A DNA stretch of 30,377 nucleotides from CAVSWN01 sp046728115 (GCA_046728115.1 JBKPDW010000387.1:1-30377); one strand, 5' to 3'; numbered from the stretch's first letter, positions 15,827 through 24,474 are shown. The notes: generated from the letters alone by a model not told the origin. Numbers and translations are program-made.

Positions 15827-17980
15827 ATGCATCGGGACCTGAGCTTCTCCAAGCGGGTGTTCATCGGTCTGGGCGCCGGGATCCTCGCCGGGTTGTTCCT
15901 CGGAGACTACGCCGGCGCGTTCAAGTGGCCGGCCGAGGGATTCGTCAGACTGCTGCAGACGACCGTATTCCCCTACCTGCTGATCTCGATCATCAACAAT
16001 CTCGGGCGCCTGGAACCGCGCCAGGCGCGCAGCCTCGCGGTTCGAGTCGGAGCTGTGATCGTGGTGCTCTGGCTAATCACGTTGACGATCGCGTTCGCGC
16101 TGCCGTTGTCGTTTCCCCGAGCCGACAACGCCTCCTTTTTCAGCACCACGCTGCTCCAGCCCCAGGCGGGTTTCGATTTCCTCGGTCTCTACGTCCCGTC
16201 CAATCCGTTCTACGCGCTGGCCAACAGCATCGTGCCGGCGATCGTGCTCTTCTCGCTCCTCATGGGCGTGGCGCTGATGACGACAGCACGCAAGGCGAGC
16301 GTCCTCAACGTGCTCGAGGTGCTCGAGACGGCAATCTCGCGGGCGACCAGGATGATCATGCGGCTCACGCCGCTCGGACTGTTCTTCATCGCCGCGAACG
16401 CGGCGGGCACGCTGGACATCGAGCAGTTCGGCCATATCGAGATCTATCTAATCGCCTACGGGGCCGTTGGCGCGCTCATCGGGCTCTGGATCCTGCCCGG
16501 GTTGATCGCGGCCGTCACGCCGCTCACGGTCCGGGAGATCCTGACGAGAACTCACGAGCCGGTGATCACGGCGGCGACCGCGGGGGACGTCTTCATCGTG
16601 CTGCCCGCGCTGATCGATGCGACCAAGGACCTGCTCAGCGCGCACGATCGCGATCCGCAAGAGACAGACCTGCCGGAAGTCATCGTGCCCACGGCGTACA
16701 ATCTTCCGCACAGCGGCAAACTGCTGTCACTCAGTTTCATCCTCTTCGCGGGCTGGTACTCGGACGCGCCATTGCGATTGATCGAGCTGCCGCGGCTTGC
16801 CATCACCGGCGTGCTCACCCTGTTCGGCAGCATCAACGGCGCCATTCCGTTCCTCCTCGACACGTTCAGAGTGCCGGCTGACTCGTTCCAGCTTTTCGTC
16901 GCGATGTCGGTGGTCAACTCGCGTGTCGGCTCGTTCGTCGCCGCCATCCACACCATCGCAGTGGCGCTTCTCGGATCGGTGGCGGTCTCGGGGCATCTCC
17001 AGATTCGTTTCCGCCGGCTCGCCCGCTATGCCATCGCGTCGATCGTTCTGACGGCCGCCGTGATCGGAGGGCTGCGACTGCTCTTCGAGACGGTGCTCGC
17101 AAAGCCTTATAACAAGGATCAGATCATCATGACGATGCAGCCGCTCAGCCCGCCGGTGCCGGCCGTCGTGCTCGATCGGATACCGCCGCACGACAACGAC
17201 CAGCCGGGCGGGACGGTTCTGGATGCGATTCGTCAGCGCGGCCGGCTACGGGTGGGCTACGCACCCGACGCGATGCCGTTTGCGTTCACGAACGCGAAAG
17301 GCCAGTTTGTCGGCCACGACGTCGACCTGGCCCACCTCATGGCGCGGGAGCTTGGCGTCACGCTCGAGTTCGTTCCGCTGAACCTCGGCACATTTGCGCG
17401 CTCGATGCAGGACGGCTCGTGCGACCTCGCGATGTCCGGCATTCCGATCACGACGACGATTGCCAGCGACGTGCTGTTCTCCAACTCGTATCTCAGCGAG
17501 ACGCTCGCCTTCGTCGTTCCGGATCCCGCCCGCCACGATTACGAAACGTGGGAATCGATTCGGCGCCTCGATCCGCTCGTCATCTCGGTGATCGATGTGC
17601 CCTACTTCGTCGATCGACTCGCGACGCGGGTTCCCAACGCTCGTCTCGTGAAGGTCACTTCCGTCTCTCAGCTGTTTGCATACAACACACAGGGAGTCGA
17701 TGCCGCGCTGTTGACGGCGGAGCGCGGATCGACGTGGACCCTGCTGCATCCGGAATGGTCGGTCGTGGTCCCGCAGCCCGATCCAATCAAGATTCCGCTG
17801 GCGATTGCCGTGGCGCGCCGCGATCCCACGCTGGCTGGCTTCGTGAATTCATGGATCGAGCTGAAGCGGCAGGATGGCACCCTCGAACGCATGTACAGGC
17901 ATTGGATTCTCGGCGCAGACGCGGTCCCAAAAACGCCGCATTGGTCGATCGTGCGCAGCGTGCTGCATTGGACCCGGTAG
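15827..17980 (+). CDS. Symporter (SLC1/DAACS-like) fused to a C-terminal solute-binding domain, copy 2
   Basis: This 717-residue paralogue of the 8919 gene has the same order: symporter core (1-392), an extra hydrophobic segment (about 400-425), a linker, and a family-3-type binding domain (about 464-697). Shared blocks include YVPSNPFYALANSIVPAIV, LPHSGKLLSLSFILFAGWY (293-311), FGSINGAIPFLLDTFRVP, and MSVVNSRVGS (360-369). The binding domain opens with RGRLRVGYAPDAMPF and GHDVDLAHLMAREL. Helix 7 has PHSGK where classical members have NMDGT, as in copy 1. In the binding domain the position of the usual ligand-carboxylate arginine is Ile (TTTIASDVLFS). The last residues (P-x-WSI-x-R-x-VL) match the end of copy 1, so the tail is under selection. 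It lies between PPK2 and the PQQ-type dehydrogenase. Substrate is unknown. Confidence 0.86.
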   Translation: MHRDLSFSKRVFIGLGAGILAGLFLGDYAGAFKWPAEGFVRLLQTTVFPYLLISIINNLGRLEPRQARSLAVRVGAVIVVLWLITLTIAFALPLSFPRADNASFFSTTLLQPQAGFDFLGLYVPSNPFYALANSIVPAIVLFSLLMGVALMTTARKASVLNVLEVLETAISRATRMIMRLTPLGLFFIAANAAGTLDIEQFGHIEIYLIAYGAVGALIGLWILPGLIAAVTPLTVREILTRTHEPVITAATAGDVFIVLPALIDATKDLLSAHDRDPQETDLPEVIVPTAYNLPHSGKLLSLSFILFAGWYSDAPLRLIELPRLAITGVLTLFGSINGAIPFLLDTFRVPADSFQLFVAMSVVNSRVGSFVAAIHTIAVALLGSVAVSGHLQIRFRRLARYAIASIVLTAAVIGGLRLLFETVLAKPYNKDQIIMTMQPLSPPVPAVVLDRIPPHDNDQPGGTVLDAIRQRGRLRVGYAPDAMPFAFTNAKGQFVGHDVDLAHLMARELGVTLEFVPLNLGTFARSMQDGSCDLAMSGIPITTTIASDVLFSNSYLSETLAFVVPDPARHDYETWESIRRLDPLVISVIDVPYFVDRLATRVPNARLVKVTSVSQLFAYNTQGVDAALLTAERGSTWTLLHPEWSVVVPQPDPIKIPLAIAVARRDPTLAGFVNSWIELKRQDGTLERMYRHWILGADAVPKTPHWSIVRSVLHWTR

Positions 17981-18009
17981 CGTGATATATCGCCACGAGG
18001 AGGCCGACA

Positions 18010-19995
18010 GTGTCTGAACGATCTGCCGCTCGCGATGTTGCTGACCCGCCCACCTCAGCCTTCACCAGTGCATCGCGCGGCCGTTTGTCGTCGAAATCTC
18101 GAATCGGAAAGGGGGCGCCGGTGCATCTGCGGATCGCGATCGTGTCCGGTTGCCTGATGCTCGCGATCGCCGCCGCGCAGAGCGGACGCGCGCAGCAGGC
18201 AGCCGTCCAGTCCCGCGACGGCGACTGGCCGATGTACCGGCACGATTTTCCGGGTACCGGTTACTCGCCGCTCTCGCAAGTCGACACGAAGAACGTTGCA
18301 GCGCTGATTCGGGTCTGGAGCTACGGACTTCAAAACGAGGCGGCACCCACGGCACCAACCGGGCGCGGCGCCATCAATTCCGAGGCAACGCCGATCGTCA
18401 TTGACGGCATCATGTATTTGCCGGCGGCCGGTCGCGTCGTGGCGCTCCAGTCCGAAACCGGCAAGGAACGCTGGCGTTACACGGTCGGCAACGGCACGCC
18501 GTCCCGACGCGGCGTCGCCTACTGGGCTGGCGACGACACAACGGCTCCCCGCATCATCTTCATGGCGGGCCGCCGGTTGATCGCGCTCGACGCCAATTCG
18601 GGCACGCCAGTCGCCTCGTTCGGGAACAGCGGCGAAGTCGACGTCAATATGCCGTACAACTCCGTGCCGCTGATCTTCAGGAACGTGGTCGTCATCGGTG
18701 CGAATTCGCCGCCCGGCGCGATTGGCGGCATCGGCAATCCCCGCGCGTACGACGTGCGGACGGGCGCGAAGCTCTGGGAATTCAATGCCGTTCCGCAGCC
18801 GGGCGAGGTCGGTCATGAGACGTGGGAGGGCGACAGCTGGAAGGATCGTCTCGGCGTCAACGCGTGGCCCTTCTACTTCACCGTGGACGACCGGCGCGGG
18901 CTTCTCTACGTGCCGCTCGCTTCGCCCGTTCCCGACGCGTACGGCGGAGACCGAAAGGGCGCGAACCTGTTCGGCAATTCCGTCGTCGCCCTGGACATCG
19001 CGACCGGCAAGTACCGGTGGCATTTTCAGACGATCCACCACGATCTCTGGGACCACGATCCGCCTGCGCCCCCGGGACTCTTCGACATCGCGCGGAACGG
19101 CGGCACGGTTCCAGCTCTCGCACTCACGACGAAGTCCGGCTACATGTACATCCTGAATCGTGAAACGGGACAACCGATCTTCGGCGTCGAGGAACGCGCG
19201 GTTGAAAAGAGCCTTGTTCCCGGCGAGGAGTCGTTTCCGACGCAGCCGTTCCCGCTGAAGCCGCCGCCCATCGCGCGCAACGCATACCAGCCGGAGGATC
19301 TCGTGAGCGCATCGGACACGAGTCCCGAGCACGCCGCCGCCTGCAAAGAACTGGTGGAGACCAACGCGATCTACAACGCCGGACCCTTCACGCCGTGGGC
19401 GTATCGCGCACTGGGCGCTCCACCAAAAACCGCGCTCAATTTTCCAGGAGGTCTGGGCGGCGCGAACTGGGGCGGAACTGCTTTCGATCCCCGGACGGGA
19501 TACGTGTTCGTCGCGACGCAGGACAACGGCGCGCTCGGATGGATGGAGCAGAAACGCGACGGATCCACGATGACTCTCGATAAGGCCGCTCCGGAACGTC
19601 CCGCCGGACGCGGAAGCTTCGACGTCCGGATCAACGGCACCGCGTGGCCGTGTCAGAAACCGCCGTGGGGGCGACTGATCGCGGTAAACACCGTGACCGG
19701 CGATTTCGCCTGGCAAGTGCCGCTGGGCATCACGGAGGGTCTTCCAGAGAACAAGCAACGTACAGGACGGCCGGCGATGGCTGGCGCCATCGTCACCGCA
19801 GGGGGACTGCTGTTCATTGCGTCGACTGATGACAACCGGTTTCGTGCGTTCGAAGCCACGAGCGGACGGGAACTCTGGGTGACGACACTCAATCGACGAG
19901 GCAACGCCGATCCTCTGACCTACCGAGGCAAAGATGGCAAGCAGTATGTCGCCATCGTAGCAACCGACATGCTGGGTGTGTACGCGCTGCCCTGA
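18010..19995 (+). CDS. PQQ-type beta-propeller dehydrogenase
   Basis: This exported quinoprotein-like enzyme is related to membrane or periplasmic glucose, quinate and alcohol dehydrogenases that pass electrons to quinone or cytochrome. Family marks are DWPMYRHDFPGTGYSPLSQ at the start of the propeller, the HHDLWDHDPPAPP loop (about 343-355), repeated propeller tryptophan units such as ALDIATGKYRWHF and AVNTVTGDFAWQVP, and GGANWGGTAFDP. There is no heme-binding CxxCH and no five-helix membrane domain, so electrons must leave through a partner. AGGAGG at 17998-18003 supports GTG 18010, giving an unusually long 37-residue front before the signal core (HLRIAIVSGCLMLAIAAA). GTG 18121 would give a normal signal peptide and is the alternative. 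Five bases separate its stop from the next gene. The substrate is not evident. Confidence 0.87.
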   Translation: MSERSAARDVADPPTSAFTSASRGRLSSKSRIGKGAPVHLRIAIVSGCLMLAIAAAQSGRAQQAAVQSRDGDWPMYRHDFPGTGYSPLSQVDTKNVAALIRVWSYGLQNEAAPTAPTGRGAINSEATPIVIDGIMYLPAAGRVVALQSETGKERWRYTVGNGTPSRRGVAYWAGDDTTAPRIIFMAGRRLIALDANSGTPVASFGNSGEVDVNMPYNSVPLIFRNVVVIGANSPPGAIGGIGNPRAYDVRTGAKLWEFNAVPQPGEVGHETWEGDSWKDRLGVNAWPFYFTVDDRRGLLYVPLASPVPDAYGGDRKGANLFGNSVVALDIATGKYRWHFQTIHHDLWDHDPPAPPGLFDIARNGGTVPALALTTKSGYMYILNRETGQPIFGVEERAVEKSLVPGEESFPTQPFPLKPPPIARNAYQPEDLVSASDTSPEHAAACKELVETNAIYNAGPFTPWAYRALGAPPKTALNFPGGLGGANWGGTAFDPRTGYVFVATQDNGALGWMEQKRDGSTMTLDKAAPERPAGRGSFDVRINGTAWPCQKPPWGRLIAVNTVTGDFAWQVPLGITEGLPENKQRTGRPAMAGAIVTAGGLLFIASTDDNRFRAFEATSGRELWVTTLNRRGNADPLTYRGKDGKQYVAIVATDMLGVYALP

Positions 19996-20000
19996 GGCCA

Positions 20001-21152
20001 ATGGAGCGGCGGGTCCGGTATGCTACGGCCACGATGGCGGAGCGGCGGAGGGTCCGGGTTGGTGTTCTCGGCGCGGGCGCGTGGGCCCGCGGAGCTCATC
20101 TCCCAGGATACGAGCGCGATCCCCGATGCCAACTCGTCGGGATCGCCGATACGATTGAGGATCGCGCCCGGGAAGTTGCGCGCGAGTTCGACATTCCATA
20201 TGCGACCGCAAACGCGGCCGATCTGATTGGCCGCGACGACATCGATCTCATCGACGTCTGTACGCCCAGCCACACGCATTTCGAGCTCGCGTGGTCCGCG
20301 CTCGAAGCCGGCAAGCACGTGCTCTGCGAAAAGCCGGTCGCGTACGATTTTCGCGACACTCAGCGGGCGCGCGATTTGGCCAGGAGCAAAGGGCTGAAAA
20401 CCCGCGTGGGCCTCACCTTTCGCTACAGTCCGGCCATCCTCTACATGCGCGAGCTCGTGGCCGGCGGCTTCGTCGGCACGCCCTTCATCTTCAACGGCTT
20501 CGAGCAGAACTCACAGTGGCTCGACCCGACGAACCCGCTGCGTCAGGTCGATCCCGAGGCGGATCAGTCCGTGCTCCAGGTATCGTCGCTCGAAGGCTAT
20601 GGCGCCCCGATCATCGATCTGGCGCATCTCTTCGTCGGCAGCGATCTTACCCAGGTGGTCGGCACGATGCGCAACTTCATCCCGGAACGGATGGTGCGCG
20701 CGACCGGCCGCATGATGCGCATGAACATCGACGACGGCGACGTGTTCATCGGGGAATTTGAAAACGGCGCACTCTGCTCGATCCAGACGAGTTTCGTCAC
20801 GGTCGGGAACTATCCGGGCATCGAGGCGCGGATCTACGGGAGCAAGGGCGCGCTCATATGCCGGCTCGTCGAGGAAAGCGGTGTCTGCGAAACGCTTCGG
20901 GCGGCGACGGCGGATTCGGTCGAGTTCCGCGAGCTGGAGGTGCCCGCCCGCTTCTACCCGAACGGCGGCACGGCGAGGGAGTCCTGGCGCACGCTCTTCT
21001 ACGCGAATCTGATCCACGGCTTCATTGGAGAAATCCTGAGCGACGGCGCCAGCGACGGCGACTTCGGAGATGGCGCATGGGTGCAGGAAGTGATCAACGC
21101 GGTGGAGCGATCGTTCCGGGAACGGCGGTGGGTAGCGCTGCCGCTGGCATGA
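20001..21152 (+). CDS. Gfo/Idh/MocA-family oxidoreductase
   Basis: This NAD(P)-dependent dehydrogenase of the glucose-fructose oxidoreductase / inositol dehydrogenase family acts, in known members, on sugars, cyclitols and their acids. The Rossmann motif is VGVLGAGAWARGAH, about 20 residues from the first possible start; the diagnostic EKP is in GKHVLCEKPVAYD (110-112), and the catalytic C-terminal domain begins near 140. Family homology suggests a start at ATG 20034 (MAERRRVRVGVLG); ATG 20001 is possible and lies only five bases after the dehydrogenase stop. There is no signal peptide, so it is cytosolic. Its stop overlaps the ATG of the next gene (ATGA). Sharing an operon with a periplasmic PQQ-type dehydrogenase suggests two successive oxidations of the same or related compounds; the substrate cannot be told. 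Confidence 0.9.
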   Translation: MERRVRYATATMAERRRVRVGVLGAGAWARGAHLPGYERDPRCQLVGIADTIEDRAREVAREFDIPYATANAADLIGRDDIDLIDVCTPSHTHFELAWSALEAGKHVLCEKPVAYDFRDTQRARDLARSKGLKTRVGLTFRYSPAILYMRELVAGGFVGTPFIFNGFEQNSQWLDPTNPLRQVDPEADQSVLQVSSLEGYGAPIIDLAHLFVGSDLTQVVGTMRNFIPERMVRATGRMMRMNIDDGDVFIGEFENGALCSIQTSFVTVGNYPGIEARIYGSKGALICRLVEESGVCETLRAATADSVEFRELEVPARFYPNGGTARESWRTLFYANLIHGFIGEILSDGASDGDFGDGAWVQEVINAVERSFRERRWVALPLA

Positions 21153-22822
21153 GCGCGCTGCAGGCGTTCTTCGAGAGCTACTATCGGCTCCGGCCTGTGA
21201 ACGCGACGTTCACCGGGATACACGCCTACGACCACTGCCTGCCGGACTGGTCCCCCGAGGGCCTCGTGTCGGCGATTGGCGAGATGCGAACGTTGCGCGC
21301 GCAGCTCGGTTCCTCGTCCGACGGTGCCGCTCGGCTGAAGCCTTCACCCTGCGAAACCGTCGACACACGCGATCGCGAGCTGGCGATTTCGTTTCTCGAC
21401 GTGCAAATCGCGGAGCACGAGAGCCTGCATTTTCAGCGCGGCAATCCGTCGCTCGCGATTGGCGAGGTGGCCTTCGGCGTCATCTCGCTCATGACGCGTC
21501 CTTTCGCAGGCATCGACACGCGTGCACACGCTGCGGCAGCGCGGCTGGCGGCCACGTCGACGTTTCTCGACGGTGTGCGTCATTCGATCGCGAACGGCGT
21601 GCCCGAGGGGTGGCGCACGAGGGGCCTTCGCGAATGCGACGGCGTCGAGCGACTCCTCGCGGACGGCCTGCATCGCTGGATCGTCGTCGAATCGATTTCG
21701 GCGCCGATCGCCGAGCGGCTGATGCGCTCGGCGTCCGAGGCTGCTGCGGCCGTCGGACGATTTCGGCTGTGGCTCGAGCGTGATGTTCCCTCTGCGCCGG
21801 CCGATCGCTGCGCGAGCGGATCGGATTTGTTCGACCTCCTGCTCGCGCGAGGACATTGGTGCGATCGAGCCCGCGACGATCTCGCGTCGGAAGCCGGGGC
21901 CGCCCTCGGCGAGGCCCTTGCTCGTGTGGAACGACGCGCCCGGGACGTCGCGCCGGGCGGCTGGGCGGAGGTGCAACAGCGGCTCGCCGACAGGCATCCG
22001 ACGACGAGCAGCTATCTCGCGACGTACGAACGGATCTGGACCACCTGCCGCCACCGGGCGGAAGAGTGCGAACTGGTGACATGGCCTGACTACCCCATTC
22101 GATACGTGCCGATTCCGGTTCAGACCCGCGACGCCGCGCCATTTCTGTACTACCTCCACTACCGCTCGCCGGCGCCTTTCGATCGCCTTTCAATCCATGA
22201 CTATGTGGTGACGCCCGTTGAAGACAGCATGGATCCCGAGGAGCAGCGGCGGCGCCTCCGCGCCACGAACACGAGCGTCATCACGCTCAACCACGTCGTG
22301 CACCATGGAGCCCTCGGGCATCACGTGCAGAACTACTATGCCTATCACGGGGAGTCGGAGATCGGCCGCGTCGCGGCAGTCGATTGCGCGAGCCGAATCG
22401 GGATGTTTCTCGGCGGCACGATGGCCGAGGGCTGGGCCTGCTATGCGACGGATCTCATGGATGAGTGCGGCTTCCTGACGCCGGAAGAGTCGGTGGCACA
22501 GCAGCACGCGCGCGCGCGACTGCTTGCCCGGGCAGTGGTCGATATCGGCCTGCATGATCGGTCGCTCTCGTTGGAGGCTGCGGTCGCGATCTATCGGGAT
22601 CGGGTCGGGATGACGGACGATGCTGCACGCGCGGAAGCCTGCAAGAATTCGATGTTCCCTGCGACCGGCGTCATGTACTGGCTCGGAACCGCCGGGATCC
22701 ATCGGCTTCGCCGGGAGCGCGAGCGCATCGACGGCGGCGCCTTTTCGCTCCGCCGGTTCCACGATCGTCTGCTGACGTTCGGGTCCATCCCGGTGCCGCT
22801 CGTCGCCCGGGTGTGGGCGTGA
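21149..22822 (+). CDS. DUF885-family protein with an altered metal-binding motif
   Basis: This 557-residue cytosolic protein (no signal sequence) belongs to the DUF885 family, predicted zinc-dependent hydrolases or peptidases related to gluzincins. Most members have HExxPGHH; here the site reads H385-HGALG-H391-H392, so the catalytic Glu position is His and the Pro is Leu. The second family motif, EGWACYA (427-433), is kept. Other family features are ATYERIW near 292-298 and FPATGVMYWLG near the end. With the Glu gone, the usual hydrolysis chemistry may be lost or changed, while metal binding remains possible. The ATG overlaps the previous stop by four bases. A second, exported DUF885 protein with the normal motif lies at 26341-28104. 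Confidence 0.82.
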   Translation: MSALQAFFESYYRLRPVNATFTGIHAYDHCLPDWSPEGLVSAIGEMRTLRAQLGSSSDGAARLKPSPCETVDTRDRELAISFLDVQIAEHESLHFQRGNPSLAIGEVAFGVISLMTRPFAGIDTRAHAAAARLAATSTFLDGVRHSIANGVPEGWRTRGLRECDGVERLLADGLHRWIVVESISAPIAERLMRSASEAAAAVGRFRLWLERDVPSAPADRCASGSDLFDLLLARGHWCDRARDDLASEAGAALGEALARVERRARDVAPGGWAEVQQRLADRHPTTSSYLATYERIWTTCRHRAEECELVTWPDYPIRYVPIPVQTRDAAPFLYYLHYRSPAPFDRLSIHDYVVTPVEDSMDPEEQRRRLRATNTSVITLNHVVHHGALGHHVQNYYAYHGESEIGRVAAVDCASRIGMFLGGTMAEGWACYATDLMDECGFLTPEESVAQQHARARLLARAVVDIGLHDRSLSLEAAVAIYRDRVGMTDDAARAEACKNSMFPATGVMYWLGTAGIHRLRRERERIDGGAFSLRRFHDRLLTFGSIPVPLVARVWA

Positions 22823-22848
22823 GCGGGCAACCTCCGTCCCTGGCGCGT

Positions 22849-22875
22849 CCTCCGTCCCCCGGCGAGGGACGGAGG
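22849..22875 (+). promoter_or_regulatory. Stem-loop at the start of the solute-binding protein gene
   Basis: CCTCCGTCCC (22849-22858) and GGGACGGAGG (22866-22875) form a perfect 10-bp, GC-rich stem with a seven-base loop. A direct copy of the left arm lies at 22831-22840 and could pair instead. The right arm includes the purine-rich sequence that would serve as the ribosome site for a TTG start at 22876. The hairpin may therefore limit translation of the transporter genes relative to the upstream enzymes, or mark a processing point. If translation begins at 22813 the same bases are coding. Confidence 0.5.
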
Positions 22876-24474
22876 TTGAAACACGCCGCTGTCCTCACCG
22901 CCGTCATCGTTGGGCTTGCGACGCTCCAGTGCAGCCGCCGCACGGCAGGCGTAGCGCCCTCGAACGACCTACTGATCATCGGCTACGATCGCGAACCCGA
23001 TACCCTGAATCGCTTCAGCACCCATATCCTCGAAGACATCCAGAGCTGCATCGTAGAGGGTCTGACGACCACCGACGAGAAGATGCAGGTCGTGCCGCTC
23101 CTGGCCGAGAGCGTACCGACGCTCGACAATGGCGGCGTCAAGCTCGGGATCGACGGCGGCATGGACGTCACGTGGAAGCTGCGTCCTGGCATCACCTGGC
23201 ACGACGGCGAACCGTTTACGTCGGCCGACGTCAAGTTCACGGTGGACGCGATCAACAGCCCGGCGTACAACCCCGAGAGCACGGACGGCTTCGACCGCAT
23301 CGGTTCGGTCGACACACTCGATCCCCTTACGGCCATCATCCATTACAAAGAAATCTATGCGCCGTACGATATTCAATTCATTCGTGGCACGCTTCCCCGC
23401 CATCTCCTCGAAGGCCGTGACATCGATCACGCGCAGGACTACAACCGAAATCCGCTCGGCACGGGCCCATACCATGTCGTCGAGTGGAAGGCCGGCGAGT
23501 ACATCCTGTTGGAGCGCGTCTCGCATTACTGGCGCGGCGCCGCGTTTCCCCGAATCAAACGGCTGATGTTCAAGTTCATCGCGAACACGAACACGCGGAT
23601 CAATCAGTTGAAAAGCGGCGAAGTGCACGTCGTCGCACTCGTCCCGTGGGACAAGTACCGTGAGATCTCGGGCATCGGATCGCTCATCGTGCACCAGACG
23701 CCCGGGAACGCCTACGAACACGTGACGTTGAACGAGCGACGGTTTCCGGCGTTCGCCGACGTTCGCGTCAGGCGGGCTTTGATCCATGCGCTGGATCGCG
23801 AGCTGTACGTGAAGACCATCCTGGACGGGCTGGCGCCCGTCGCGCACGGAGCCGTGCAGCCCGTATCCTGGGCGTACACCGAGGGTATCGCGCGATATGC
23901 GTTCGATCCGGCGCGGGCGCGCGCGCTGCTCGATGAAGCCGGCTGGAAGGTCGGATCCGACGGCATCCGCGAGCGCGACGGCCGGAGGCTGGCGTTCACG
24001 CTCATCACCCAGGCCGGTTTCGCGGTCCGCGAGGCGGTGGCGCAGGCCATCGAGCGTCAACTCCGCGACGTCGGCGTCGATGTGCGCGTGGAGCTGCACG
24101 ACGGAACCGCCATCAGCGCCCTCTGGTTCGAAGGCAACTTCGACGCGATGCTGCACTGGTGGCAGATGCCATCCGACCCGGAACTGACCACCTTTTTCGC
24201 CGCGGATCGCACGCCGCCGGCGGGCCGCAACATCAACTATTTCAAGAACGACGAGCTGACCAGGATCCTGTACGAATCCGACCGGACGGTGGACAGGGAG
24301 GCGCGCAAGCAGCTCCTCCAGCGCGCGCAGACGATGCTGGCCGATGCGGTCCCGGAGATCCCGCTCTACAACGTCACGAAGCTGGATGCGATTCCGGTGT
24401 CGCTGCAGCATTTCAAAGGCAATCCGACCAACACGGGGATTTTCTGGAACGTCCACGAATGGGAGATCAAATGA
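22876..24474 (+). CDS. Family-5 (OppA/DppA-like) solute-binding lipoprotein of an ABC importer
   Basis: This extracytoplasmic receptor for a peptide/nickel/oligosaccharide-type ABC importer has family features that include LTTTDEKMQVVPLLAES near the front, WKLRPGITWHDGEPFTSADVKFT, NPLGTGPYHVVEWKAGEYILLER, and VRRALIHALDRE. From TTG 22876 there are 532 residues, beginning KHAAVLTAVIVGLATLQC, a lipoprotein-like signal (the residue before Cys is Gln, which is unusual). GTG starts at 22813 and 22819 would add a Pro-rich front of about 20 residues and force translation through a strong hairpin, so 22876 is preferred. The gene follows the DUF885 gene and precedes two permease genes. Family-5 receptors bind peptides, opines, nickel or oligosaccharides; the sequence does not say which. 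Confidence 0.87.
   Translation: MKHAAVLTAVIVGLATLQCSRRTAGVAPSNDLLIIGYDREPDTLNRFSTHILEDIQSCIVEGLTTTDEKMQVVPLLAESVPTLDNGGVKLGIDGGMDVTWKLRPGITWHDGEPFTSADVKFTVDAINSPAYNPESTDGFDRIGSVDTLDPLTAIIHYKEIYAPYDIQFIRGTLPRHLLEGRDIDHAQDYNRNPLGTGPYHVVEWKAGEYILLERVSHYWRGAAFPRIKRLMFKFIANTNTRINQLKSGEVHVVALVPWDKYREISGIGSLIVHQTPGNAYEHVTLNERRFPAFADVRVRRALIHALDRELYVKTILDGLAPVAHGAVQPVSWAYTEGIARYAFDPARARALLDEAGWKVGSDGIRERDGRRLAFTLITQAGFAVREAVAQAIERQLRDVGVDVRVELHDGTAISALWFEGNFDAMLHWWQMPSDPELTTFFAADRTPPAGRNINYFKNDELTRILYESDRTVDREARKQLLQRAQTMLADAVPEIPLYNVTKLDAIPVSLQHFKGNPTNTGIFWNVHEWEIK

Noticed and set aside
18055..20001. 648-codon minus-strand open frame
   Set aside because: It mirrors the PQQ-type dehydrogenase, which has clear family motifs; the antisense product is compositionally odd and unrecognisable.
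20858..21148. Upstream extension of the DUF885 frame
   Set aside because: It overlaps the Gfo/Idh/MocA gene and encodes Arg/Gly-rich non-family sequence; the ATG at 21149 overlapping the previous stop is the natural start.
22969..24456. 495-codon minus-strand open frame
   Set aside because: Antisense of the solute-binding protein gene; no signal, domain or ribosome site supports it.
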